6,212 nucleotides of DNA from Parcubacteria group bacterium RIFCSPHIGHO2_01_FULL_47_10b. Its GTDB lineage: Bacteria > Patescibacteriota > Minisyncoccia > 2-01-FULL-47-10. Location: contig MHXC01000040.1 of NCBI GenBank assembly GCA_001824325.1, positions 1 through 6,212 on the forward strand, read 5' to 3'. Position 1 is the stretch's first letter, and every line of letters begins with the position of its first letter. This document shows, piece after piece, positions 1 through 5,094 of the stretch. The notes beneath the pieces are model-generated. The model had not been told where the DNA came from. It did no database searches and saw nothing but the letters and a program-made list of their open reading frames with translations. The translations under genes were made by a program, and so were the position numbers.

Positions 1-117
1 AACGCGCATGCGCACTGCCAGGGCCTTATATTGCAAAGCTCGGTTACGCTTATCATAGAGCGCGGCAAGCTGGTTAAGGGCCGATGGCAGGAAATCATGC
101 TTATCGAGCTGGACCAT
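1..117 (-). CDS. Partial ORF of unknown function running off the left edge
   Basis: An open reading frame on the minus strand begins at an ATG at 117 and stays open to base 1 (39 codons seen). The visible peptide starts MVQLDKHDFLPSALNQLAAL and continues with a Tyr- and Arg/Lys-rich helix. The spacing of A, L, A, L-Y and A residues is reminiscent of a tetratricopeptide helix pair, but one partial repeat does not establish the family. The frame is also open upstream to the TGA that ends the MutY-like gene (190-192), and that stretch also looks protein-like; a TTG at 150 is another possible start. No Shine-Dalgarno is visible, as for the other minus-strand genes here. It would be the last visible gene of the minus-strand run, about 70 nt behind the glycosylase. 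I do not recognise it. Confidence 0.4.
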   Translation of the reverse strand, partial: MVQLDKHDFLPSALNQLAALYDKRNRALQYKALAVRMRV

Positions 118-189
118 GACCGCGAGCGCACTATAACGATGGTGGCACAAGGTGTACGCGCCTAATTGCGTCGCACGAGAATGCCCGTA

Positions 190-1059
190 TCAGCGATCTG
201 CAAGCATCAACACGCCATTATCCTCACGAACAAGCCCATCCCGAACAAGCGACGCGACAACCCGATCGCGTTGTTTTTTGTTGGTTGACTTGGGTGTGTT
301 GGGTGTGCGTAGGTCCCTTTTCGCTATGATTCGCGGAAGCGAGTTTACGTCAAGCTGTAGACGTTTGAGCAGTGCTGATATAATGGCGCCGCGCAGTTGT
401 CGATCAGAGCCAACAAATGAGGACTGTTTGGCGTAGTACTTGCTTTGTCGACTCGCATTTCCAAGCGTTTTTTTTACCATGGCGCCATAATCCATCAGTG
501 CATAGTACCATTCCCGAGGCTGCGCTCGGTCGAGCACCTGTTCTAGTATGCGTGCAATATCTGTATCGCGAATGCCGCTTTGCTGGTCGTCGAAAAAGTG
601 TGCAATCACTGCAGTGCGAATGTTTGTTTCAATAAAAACGAGCGGCTTGTTGTATGCAAAACACGTAATGGCAGCCGCAGTATAAGGGCCAATTCCCGGT
701 AGGACATCGAGCTCGCTCACATCTCGCGGCACCACGCCGTTATATTCCGACATTATGCGACGTGTAGCCAGGAGCAAAAATCGCGCCCGCCGATTATACC
801 CAAGCCCCTGCCACACAGCCAAAATCTCCGGCAGCCGCGCATTCGCAAGCAACTTGACTGTCGGAAACGCAGCTAAAAAGTCCTCATATTTCGATAGAAC
901 GCGCAGAATCTGAGTCTGTTGCAGCATAAACTCCGACACCAGAATCGCATACGGATCTCGTGTCAAGCGCCACGGCAAATCATGCCGACCGTGCGCGTGA
1001 TAATACGAATAGACGCTCTGAATAAACGCCTCAATTTGAGGCTTTGTTGGCGCTTTCAT
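190..1059 (-). CDS. mutY: A/G-specific adenine DNA glycosylase, MutY-like, lacking the Fe-S cluster
   Basis: Base-excision repair enzyme of the HhH-GPD superfamily; MutY proteins remove adenine mispaired with 8-oxoguanine. Counting from the ATG at 1059 (289 aa), I see LPWR near 29, SEFMLQQTQ at 42-50 with the conserved catalytic Glu43, WQGLGYN at 83-89, and the helix-hairpin-helix LPGIGPYTA at 120-128. The catalytic Asp motif of MutY (LDGNV) is replaced by FIETN, so Glu144 stands where Asp is usual. The Cys-X6-Cys-X2-Cys-X5-Cys cluster loop is absent: after YALMDYG (186-192) the sequence is Ser/Lys/Tyr-rich with no cysteine. The end (about 264-289) looks like a small winged-helix-type tail, shorter than the NUDIX-like C-terminal domain of classical MutY (about 350 aa). 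A TTG at 1071 in frame is an alternative start. The start overlaps the upstream DsbA-like gene by 29 nt, implying co-transcription and perhaps translational coupling. No clear ribosome binding site. Confidence 0.88.
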   Translation of the reverse strand: MKAPTKPQIEAFIQSVYSYYHAHGRHDLPWRLTRDPYAILVSEFMLQQTQILRVLSKYEDFLAAFPTVKLLANARLPEILAVWQGLGYNRRARFLLLATRRIMSEYNGVVPRDVSELDVLPGIGPYTAAAITCFAYNKPLVFIETNIRTAVIAHFFDDQQSGIRDTDIARILEQVLDRAQPREWYYALMDYGAMVKKTLGNASRQSKYYAKQSSFVGSDRQLRGAIISALLKRLQLDVNSLPRIIAKRDLRTPNTPKSTNKKQRDRVVASLVRDGLVREDNGVLMLADR

Positions 1060-1873
1060 TGGCAGCTGCAATCAACGCTGCGATTTGATCGTGAAGTCCC
1101 TGTGGCCCTTTTGTCGGGTCAAATAACTGGCCGTTGACGACAAATGTCGGTGTTGAGCTATAACCCAAGGAATTGGCTCGAGCCAGATGGGTGCCGATTT
1201 TGTCCTTGATAGTGCTGTCGTTAAAGTCAGTCTCGAACTTTACTGCGTCCAGATTTAATTCCACTGCGAGATCCTTGAACTGTTTGAATGGATTTTGCTG
1301 CGTTGACCACACGCTCTGTCGCTGATATAACAAATCACTCATCTCCCAGAACTTTCCCTGCCGTCCAGCAGCTTCAGCAGCCTGCATCGCAGTAATTGCA
1401 TTTTTGTGACCCGGGATTAAGGGGAGATGGCGATATACATGCCGCAGCTCCTCACCAAATTCAGTCACAAAGCCATCAATAATCGGCGCATAGGTTGCGC
1501 ATGCAGGGCATTGGTAATCCGCGTATTCAACAAGCGTTACTGTTGCGGCTTCGCTGCCACCCCTGACCCAGTCATCTGCCACAACTGTATTCAAATCCTT
1601 CTGTGGCTGATAGCCAAATTTGCTATCTCGTTCGCCGCCATTGTCGCGTACGAAAATCTGATAGCCAAACAACGCTACGATGACGATCACCCCGATCCAA
1701 AACAGCTGTTTGCCGCGTGTCGCCGATGGACCGGTGCTATGCGCCGTTGTCTGGCCTCGCGCTTCCATGCGTTCTTTCTTTTTCAGATCGTAAAGCTCCT
1801 TGGGGGATAGTTGTTTTACTGGTTCGCTTGGCGTTTCCGGCGATTCTGTTGGTGTTTGTAATTGGTCGTTCAT
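1031..1873 (-). CDS. Membrane-anchored DsbA-family thiol oxidoreductase
   Basis: Thioredoxin-fold protein that probably makes or rearranges disulfides outside the cytoplasmic membrane. From the ATG at 1873 (280 aa) the order is: a charged, Pro/Lys-rich cytoplasmic tail (1-54), one transmembrane segment (about 56-74, FWIGVIVIVALFGYQIF), a short linker, then a thioredoxin domain opening with VTLVEYADYQCPACATYAP. The redox motif is CPAC (122-125) and the cis-Pro loop is SSTPTFVVNG, with Pro242. The length fits the DsbA-like 'thioredoxin_4' family with an N-terminal anchor. In-frame TTG at 1891 would add six residues, but the ATG is preferred. The gene lies 95 nt behind the flavin reductase and overlaps the MutY-like gene downstream, so the two probably share an mRNA. 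The physiological electron acceptor (a VKOR or DsbB partner) is not in the window. Confidence 0.9.
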   Translation of the reverse strand: MNDQLQTPTESPETPSEPVKQLSPKELYDLKKKERMEARGQTTAHSTGPSATRGKQLFWIGVIVIVALFGYQIFVRDNGGERDSKFGYQPQKDLNTVVADDWVRGGSEAATVTLVEYADYQCPACATYAPIIDGFVTEFGEELRHVYRHLPLIPGHKNAITAMQAAEAAGRQGKFWEMSDLLYQRQSVWSTQQNPFKQFKDLAVELNLDAVKFETDFNDSTIKDKIGTHLARANSLGYSSTPTFVVNGQLFDPTKGPQGLHDQIAALIAAANESANKASN

Positions 1874-1893
1874 ATATAGCTGAAATATCAAAA

Positions 1894-1922
1894 ATTATGC
1901 GACGATGCCTTATGCATATCAC
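1894..1922 (-). promoter_or_regulatory. Possible promoter of the DsbA-like/MutY-like pair
   Basis: On the minus strand a CATAAT box (1894-1899) lies 17 bp from GTGATA (1917-1922). These match the sigma-70-type -10 at 5 of 6 and the -35 at 4 of 6 positions. The predicted transcript start near 1887 gives a leader of about 14 nt before the ATG at 1873, without a Shine-Dalgarno. This is supported only by the match to consensus and by the position in a 95-bp gap between codirectional genes. Confidence 0.38.
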
Positions 1923-1937
1923 GTAAATGTATACTAT

Positions 1938-1967
1938 CACACACTAGGAGCTCTGCAAGGGTGTGTG
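1938..1967 (-). terminator. Hairpin after the flavin reductase gene, weak terminator or attenuator
   Basis: A perfect 7-bp inverted repeat (CACACAC at 1938-1944, GTGTGTG at 1961-1967) with a 16-nt loop begins 1 nt after the TAG stop of the flavoprotein gene. There is no T-run after the stem in the minus-strand direction, so it is not a canonical intrinsic terminator. It may slow or partly stop transcription, or protect the 3' end of the upstream mRNA, before the promoter of the DsbA-like gene. Confidence 0.4.
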
Positions 1968-1968
1968 G

Positions 1969-2562
1969 CTAAGTCGACTGCAACTGTTCGCGTCCCCAGC
2001 GGAGGGAGCGCGCTAAAAAGACAACGTCGTCGAGGAGACGATTTACTGATTTTGTATATCGTTCGACCTCGCCTGCGGTCATGGCGCCGGTGGCGAAGAG
2101 CGTGTCGGCATTTGAAAAATACACTGTGTAGCCCGATACAGCCAATCCGAAAATACGCATGACAGGTAACAAACCCTCAATAACCCGCGCCCCGCCCATC
2201 GGGCCATCTGAAACGCCCATCAGCCCCACTGCCTTGTGATCATACTCGTCCAAGAGCATGTCTAGAGCCATCTTCAGCGATCCGGGATACCCACGATTGT
2301 ATTCAGGTGTAACGATCAACAGTCCATCAGCCCGCAGCATCGCATCGCGCCACTGCGGGTTTTTATTCTTCATCGACCGTCCCTCGCTACCGCCAAAATC
2401 AAAATCGCGCACGTCAAAAAATTCTGCTGTAAGGTCGTTACGCTTAGATATTACTTCCAAGACAAATTTCGCCGCACATTCGCTGAGACGCCCCTCGCGC
2501 GTGGTACCGAGAAGTAGCGGAATGAATACAGGTTGTTTCGGAACGCCGCCCTTTATACGCAT
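1969..2562 (-). CDS. NAD(P)H-dependent FMN reductase family flavoprotein
   Basis: Flavodoxin-fold oxidoreductase of the NADPH-dependent FMN reductase/azoreductase (YieF/ChrR-like) family, 197 aa, a normal length. Such enzymes bind FMN and reduce flavins, quinones or other small acceptors using NAD(P)H. The phosphate-binding loop is LLGTTREGRLSE (17-28). The second signature, TPEYNRGYPGSLKMALD (85-101), is the flavin-contacting loop and following helix and is nearly canonical. VSDGPMGGARV (117-127) fits the third FMN loop. No signal peptide or membrane segment is seen, so it is cytoplasmic. The start is ATG at 2562, 14 nt after the stop of the coiled-coil gene; the gap holds no Shine-Dalgarno, and the pair looks like one transcript. 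Which substrate it reduces cannot be read from the sequence. Confidence 0.9.
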   Translation of the reverse strand: MRIKGGVPKQPVFIPLLLGTTREGRLSECAAKFVLEVISKRNDLTAEFFDVRDFDFGGSEGRSMKNKNPQWRDAMLRADGLLIVTPEYNRGYPGSLKMALDMLLDEYDHKAVGLMGVSDGPMGGARVIEGLLPVMRIFGLAVSGYTVYFSNADTLFATGAMTAGEVERYTKSVNRLLDDVVFLARSLRWGREQLQST

Positions 2563-2576
2563 TGTCGTGAAAATAT

Positions 2577-3056
2577 TTAGGAATGTGCCTCGAGCGCTGT
2601 AACTCGGACGCCGAGTGCGCGCATATCCCGCGAATCAGCTTTTTGGTTAAAACCATGGCGGATGTCGACAATGTCTGACGTAATAACGCGCAGCATCTGG
2701 CTGTGCTGATCCAGTATCGTCGAATGCACAGCCAGTATCGTTGAATGCTCCTGCAGTATAGTAGAATGTTCATCCAGTTTTGTCTTTATATCGCCATACT
2801 GTTCGGCAACAACCTGAACCTCGGAGCGAACTCCCTCAATAAGAACACCAAGATGCCCGACCTCTGTTTTCACACCGGCCATCTCGGTTTTCACAGCAGC
2901 TATCTCTGTTTTCACACCAAATATCTCTGTTTTTAGACCAACCACCTCCGTTTTGGTTTCGCGTAGCTCTCTTTTGATGTCCTGCACATCACTTTTGATA
3001 CCCAAGATATCTTCCTTTGTGGCTGGCAATTGTTTTTCTTTGTCTGACATAATCAT
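2577..3056 (-). CDS. Soluble coiled-coil protein with two heptad-repeat arrays
   Basis: A 159-aa protein of unknown function, almost entirely predicted helical coiled coil. Residues 34-68 hold five 7-residue units of the type VKTEVxG (TKTEVVG, LKTEIFG, VKTEIAA, VKTEMAG, VKTEVGH). Residues 96-123 hold four units of a second type (EHSTILQ, EHSTILA, VHSTILD, QHSQMLR). The end, ADSRDMRALGVRVTALEAHS, is another short coiled-coil segment. There is no signal peptide, membrane span or cysteine. Two starts compete: ATG at 3056 (MIMSDKEK) and ATG at 3050 (MSDKEK). The promoter places the RNA start only about 5 nt before the first, which favours near-leaderless translation. It heads a transcript shared with the flavoprotein gene, but its role there is unknown. 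It could be a scaffold or oligomerisation protein; phage-like and surface proteins can look similar, with nothing here to support either. Confidence 0.8.
   Translation of the reverse strand: MIMSDKEKQLPATKEDILGIKSDVQDIKRELRETKTEVVGLKTEIFGVKTEIAAVKTEMAGVKTEVGHLGVLIEGVRSEVQVVAEQYGDIKTKLDEHSTILQEHSTILAVHSTILDQHSQMLRVITSDIVDIRHGFNQKADSRDMRALGVRVTALEAHS
2690..2773. repeat. Four imperfect 21-bp tandem repeats inside the coiled-coil gene
   Basis: Units at 2690-2710, 2711-2731, 2732-2752 and 2753-2773 share the core CAGTATCGT.GAATG on the plus strand, the first unit being the most diverged. They encode the EHSTIL heptads, so each unit is exactly one coiled-coil heptad and the array stays in frame. 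Confidence 0.8.
2860..2964. repeat. Five imperfect 21-bp tandem repeats inside the coiled-coil gene
   Basis: Units at 2860-2880, 2881-2901, 2902-2922, 2923-2943 and 2944-2964 share A(C/T)CTC.GTTTT(C/T)A.A on the plus strand, the last being the most diverged. They encode the VKTE heptads. In-frame expansion or contraction would change the coil length by one heptad at a time. Confidence 0.8.
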
Positions 3057-3060
3057 GATC

Positions 3061-3095
3061 TTAGTTCATTATAGCGGCCAAAAACCCAGCGTCAA
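3061..3095 (-). promoter_or_regulatory. Strong sigma-70-type promoter of the coiled-coil/flavoprotein operon
   Basis: On the minus strand TTGACG (3090-3095) is followed after 16 bp by a perfect TATAAT (3068-3073), with an A/T-rich run just upstream of the -35 that could act as an UP element. The predicted start near 3061 leaves about 5 nt before the ATG at 3056, so the mRNA is leaderless or nearly so. This is the best promoter match in the window. Confidence 0.75.
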
Positions 3096-3162
3096 ATTTT
3101 TTGCCGCGTGCTTGTTCCCTCAACAAAACCTTGCATTTCGTATGCAAACACGTACAATGGAG

Positions 3163-3168
3163 TATAAT
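3163..3168 (+). promoter_or_regulatory. -10 box probably serving tRNA-Asn
   Basis: A perfect TATAAT lies 50 bp upstream of the tRNA and points toward it. At the expected distance there is only a poor -35 (around 3140-3145), so the assignment rests on the -10 and position. It is divergent from the coiled-coil promoter, about 90 bp apart. Confidence 0.45.
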
Positions 3169-3218
3169 TATTAATGCGTGTAACCGTAAAAAGTTGCAGC
3201 ATTCGTAATTACACATAT

Positions 3219-3290
3219 TCCGGGGTAGCTCAACGGTGGAGCGCTCGGCTGTTAACCGAAGGGTTGTGGGTTCGAGTCCCACCCCCGGAG
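3219..3290 (+). tRNA. tRNA-Asn, anticodon GTT
   Basis: A 72-nt cloverleaf. The 7-bp acceptor stem pairs TCCGGGG (3219-3225) with CCCCGGA (3283-3289), and the discriminator is G3290, as expected for Asn. The D stem is GCTC/GAGC, the anticodon loop is CTGTTAA with GTT at 3251-3253, the variable loop is 5 nt, and the T arm is GTGGG-TTCGAGT-CCCAC. The 3' CCA is not encoded (TAG follows), so it must be added by a CCA-adding enzyme. The anticodon stem has a C-A mismatch at its top pair (27-43), with the other four pairs intact. The final 7 nt recur at 5131-5137. Confidence 0.95.
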
Positions 3291-3329
3291 TAGAGACTCC
3301 AGAAAACCGCTATGAGTGGCGGTTTTTCT
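3284..3329 (+). repeat. Left copy of the tRNA 3' end plus trailer-terminator repeat (attL-like)
   Basis: This block holds CCCGGAGTAG (last 7 nt of tRNA-Asn plus TAG), 7 spacer bases, then AGAAAACC, a CTATG core and TGGCGGTTTTT. The same elements, in the same order and with a 6-base spacer, occur at 5131-5174. Only the two spacers and a few loop or stem bases differ. Confidence 0.7.
3301..3329 (+). terminator. Intrinsic terminator after tRNA-Asn
   Basis: The stem AGAAAACCGCTA/TGGCGGTTTTTCT has a TGAG loop; the GC-rich core is CCGC/GCGG extended by a G-T and an A-T pair, and the arms add A-T pairs. A T-run of five follows on the plus strand and an A-run precedes it, so it could act in both directions. 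A small second hairpin (GGAGT/ACTCC, 3287-3300) sits between the tRNA end and this stem. Confidence 0.8.
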
Positions 3330-3341
3330 GAATCGACAAAT

Positions 3342-3377
3342 AGTGAACTTGCGTCACGTGATGATTTGTGCTTCACT
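3342..3377 (+). promoter_or_regulatory. Palindromic, possibly operator-like region upstream of the first orphan gene
   Basis: A perfect 8-bp palindrome TCACGTGA (3354-3361) lies inside a near-concentric inverted repeat AGTGAA (3342-3347) / TTCACT (3372-3377). It is between the tRNA terminator and the Shine-Dalgarno of the first orphan gene, where a promoter and operator would be expected. I could not identify a convincing -10/-35 pair here, so how the cluster is transcribed is unclear. Confidence 0.3.
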
Positions 3378-3390
3378 GTCTTTACCTATC

Positions 3391-3398
3391 GAAAGGAG
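3391..3398 (+). promoter_or_regulatory. Shine-Dalgarno site fixing a GTG start
   Basis: GAAAGGAG lies 8 nt before GTG at 3407. An ATG at 3368 is in frame but has no such signal and lies upstream of it, so the GTG is the better start of the 201-aa gene. Confidence 0.75.
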
Positions 3399-3406
3399 TG
3401 ATATTC

Positions 3407-4012
3407 GTGAAAGAGAAAAAGCGTATGGTCGGAATTTTCGTTGAGCAAGTGATTGATGGGGTTTTGAGCAATCTTCAGGCAAAATACCGAGGCAAGGTTG
3501 TGAAACTTCAGCAACCCGCTCATGCGGAGGTTGCGGACAGCAGTGACTATGACAGGGTTGCAAAAGGCTTTATGGAGTATGAAAGCGTCACAGTGCTTCG
3601 AATTGGAGACAGCAATATCACATGGGTGATTGCCAAGGGGAAGGCATCAGGAACGTATGCGGTACGCCCTTTATATTGTATCCTTACGGCGATTCCCTTC
3701 GATGATCCCTCTCTTGCCAAGAACAACGCGCTGATCAGGCAAGCATTTATGGCAGCCACTTATTTCAAAAACTCCCTCGGCGTTGGGCTCGACGATGGCT
3801 CCTTTCAAACTCATCGAAAATCGCAGTTCGCTGTTCAGATGACGAAGCTGATGCAGAAGCAACTTCCGGACTATATCGCACAAGGAGTCGAGTATGACGA
3901 TAAGGTGATTGACTGGACAAAACCGTTGGTAAGCAAGTCCATGCTGTTTAAGCCCACGTTTACCGCCTTTGTAACCGAGGCTGTTCAAAAAGTCCTCGAA
4001 ACAAACAGCTAG
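3407..4012 (+). CDS. Orphan protein 1 of the tRNA-Asn-linked cluster, unknown function
   Basis: A 201-aa protein I do not recognise. It starts MKEKKRMVGIFVEQVIDGVL from GTG 3407, behind a good Shine-Dalgarno. The composition is that of a soluble, globular alpha/beta protein: there is no signal peptide, no hydrophobic span and a single cysteine (Cys91). A beta-like stretch at 60-92 (SVTVLRIGDSNITWVIAKGK, then TYAVRPLYCILTAIP) is followed by mostly helical sequence. The C-terminal part is amphipathic (TAFVTEAVQKVLETNS). No catalytic motif, zinc site or nucleotide-binding loop is evident. It is the first gene of three plus-strand genes with the same kind of ribosome binding site, 69 nt before the next. 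A small, poorly paired CTCAA/TTGAG repeat lies in that gap. An embedded partner or satellite gene is possible, but nothing in the sequence assigns a role. Confidence 0.75.
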   Translation: MKEKKRMVGIFVEQVIDGVLSNLQAKYRGKVVKLQQPAHAEVADSSDYDRVAKGFMEYESVTVLRIGDSNITWVIAKGKASGTYAVRPLYCILTAIPFDDPSLAKNNALIRQAFMAATYFKNSLGVGLDDGSFQTHRKSQFAVQMTKLMQKQLPDYIAQGVEYDDKVIDWTKPLVSKSMLFKPTFTAFVTEAVQKVLETNS

Positions 4013-4067
4013 TGCCAATGCCGCCACTCAAGAGATGATCGTTTGATTTTTTGAGAATATGAAAAGC

Positions 4068-4075
4068 AAAGGAGG
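4068..4075 (+). promoter_or_regulatory. Shine-Dalgarno site choosing ATG 4082 over GTG 4079
   Basis: AAAGGAGG ends 6 nt before ATG 4082 and only 3 nt before the adjacent in-frame GTG at 4079. Normal spacing selects the ATG. Confidence 0.75.
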
Positions 4076-4081
4076 ACAGTG

Positions 4082-4522
4082 ATGGTCAAACAAGCACAGG
4101 GCTTTACACGGAAACACCTCGAATCTCTGATGGGAGTCAAGCTTTTTCCGCAGAATCGTCTCTCACCTACGGAGCTACGCGTGATAAACACTATGACATG
4201 GCTTGAGGTCAGAGGAGAGGATAACCCATACGTTCTTGTATTGGTCTATCGTACAATCGAGAGGATCGCATCATGGATGGAGGTGAAGTCATCGCCACTT
4301 GCAGAGGTATCCGTTTTTGAAAAAAGGTGCAAAAAGGGGATGCTCAACAGCGTTGAGATCGAAATTAGTTGGATGGCGGACCGTCTCGAAGTTGCTGCGT
4401 ATTTCGAGCTTGGACTTGACATGGATTCGCAAAGAATTGCTGATTCCTACCCCCACGACAAAAAGAGGATTGAGGCGGCACGACGGCTGATTTCAATCTC
4501 GGTGCCAATCTGTGCCGGCTAG
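4082..4522 (+). CDS. Orphan protein 2 of the tRNA-Asn-linked cluster, unknown function
   Basis: A 146-aa protein without a family I can name. It begins MVKQAQGFTRKHLESLMGVK. A beta-like centre (YVLVLVYRTIERIASWMEVK, 50-69, and SVEIEISWMADRLEVAAYFE, 90-109) suggests strands alternating with helices. The end is helical and basic (KKRIEAARRLISISVPICAG). There is no signal peptide or membrane segment. The MTWLEV and EISWMADRLEV stretches look like buried strands. It is plainly translated in style: a strong Shine-Dalgarno, an ATG, and no in-frame stops over 441 bp. It shares strand and signal type with its two neighbours, so the three are probably one transcript. Paralogy to proteins 1 or 3 is not obvious by eye. 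Confidence 0.72.
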   Translation: MVKQAQGFTRKHLESLMGVKLFPQNRLSPTELRVINTMTWLEVRGEDNPYVLVLVYRTIERIASWMEVKSSPLAEVSVFEKRCKKGMLNSVEIEISWMADRLEVAAYFELGLDMDSQRIADSYPHDKKRIEAARRLISISVPICAG

Positions 4523-4605
4523 TCCATACATAAGTTAGGGAAAGGAGCAAACGTACCCCATATTTCGGACAAGAAGTCTCTGTCTGTAAACTGTTCATCA
4601 ACTAT

Positions 4606-4614
4606 AAGGAGGAG
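4606..4614 (+). promoter_or_regulatory. Extended Shine-Dalgarno of the third orphan gene
   Basis: AAGGAGGAG ends 3 nt before ATG 4618, with its GGAGG core 5 nt away. It is the strongest anti-SD match in the window. Confidence 0.75.
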
Positions 4615-4617
4615 CCG

Positions 4618-5019
4618 ATGAAGTCCACTGTAGCCAAGCAGGCAGAAACTAAAGCAGTTTGGGTAATGAGTATTTGTGAAATGCCAACAAGTGAGGGCTA
4701 CTCATACCCAGTTTTCCAGTGGTCATACGTTACTACTCTTTTAGGCCTCTGTGGTGGCGAACTTCTTGCCTGGTTATCTGCTGGTGGTGTACTTGTGTTT
4801 AAAGACCGCCGGGGGAATGAGCCACATATCTGCAAGACTGTGGAATGTGCTCTGAGTATTATCAGCCAGTATGGCTGGGTCGAGCCACCTCACATCAGAG
4901 AAGTTTTTCAAGATCTCAAAGAGATGCAACCAAAGTTCATTCCAGAAAACTTGAAGAATACTGAGGAGATTCTTCAGCAACTCAGAGAAAGATGGGGGCG
5001 CTTGATTTGCACTAATTGA
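4618..5019 (+). CDS. Orphan protein 3 of the tRNA-Asn-linked cluster, unknown function
   Basis: A 133-aa protein, unrecognised. It starts MKSTVAKQAETKAVWVMSIC. Residues 37-62 (from YVTTLLGLCGGELLAWLSAG onward) are hydrophobic but interrupted by a Glu and several Gly, so a buried helix pair is as likely as a membrane segment. The second half is charged and helical, with FIPENLKNTEEILQQLRERW resembling a short coiled coil near the C terminus. There are five cysteines (20, 45, 72, 77, 131), more than in its neighbours, but no spaced zinc motif such as CxxC. The gene ends 14 nt before the long inverted repeat at 5033-5094, which probably terminates the cluster. Confidence 0.72.
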   Translation: MKSTVAKQAETKAVWVMSICEMPTSEGYSYPVFQWSYVTTLLGLCGGELLAWLSAGGVLVFKDRRGNEPHICKTVECALSIISQYGWVEPPHIREVFQDLKEMQPKFIPENLKNTEEILQQLRERWGRLICTN

Positions 5020-5032
5020 ATTTCAGTAAGGA

Positions 5033-5094
5033 GTAAACGAAGGCCACGCGAAAAGAGAGCTCGCAGTCTCATCGCGTGGTCTCTTTTCGTTTAC
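5033..5094 (+). terminator. 62-nt compound inverted repeat, probable terminator of the orphan cluster
   Basis: The outer arms are GTAAACGAA (5033-5041) and TTCGTTTAC (5086-5094), perfect over 9 bp. Inside them CCACGCGA (5044-5051) pairs with TCGCGTGG (5072-5079) over 8 bp, and GAGA/TCTC (5055-5058, 5067-5070) closes an apical loop. A competing fold pairs AAAAGAGA (5051-5058) with TCTCTTTT (5080-5087), which would disrupt the CCACGCGA stem. The position just after the third orphan stop fits a terminator, but there is no long T-run after the outer stem. A recombination or RNA-switch role is therefore also open. Confidence 0.6.

Noticed and set aside
190..192. Possibility that TGA is a sense codon (Gracilibacteria/SR1 code), fusing the glycosylase to the left-edge frame
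   Set aside because: No gene here has internal TGA codons, and the DsbA-like gene ends naturally at a TGA, so the standard code explains everything.
152..436. Plus-strand open frame across the end of the MutY-like gene
   Set aside because: Ser/Arg-rich shadow translation of the opposite-strand glycosylase; no start signal.
2690..2964. Regular 21-bp repeats that could be taken for a CRISPR array
   Set aside because: Units are contiguous without spacers, imperfect, and in frame with a coiled-coil protein; they are heptad codons.
3671..4027. 118-aa antisense open frame over orphan gene 1
   Set aside because: No ribosome site, and the plus-strand frame has a strong Shine-Dalgarno and fuller coding character.
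4026..4055. CTCAA/TTGAG inverted repeat with a T-run between orphan genes 1 and 2
   Set aside because: Only 5 bp with a long unpaired interior, and the T-run is inside the loop; not a credible terminator.
4553..4621. 22-codon open frame after an SD-like AAAGGAG, ending in TGA that overlaps the next ATG by 4 nt
   Set aside because: Its only properly spaced first codon is GTA and no ATG, GTG or TTG start is in frame after the previous stop, so translation cannot be supported.
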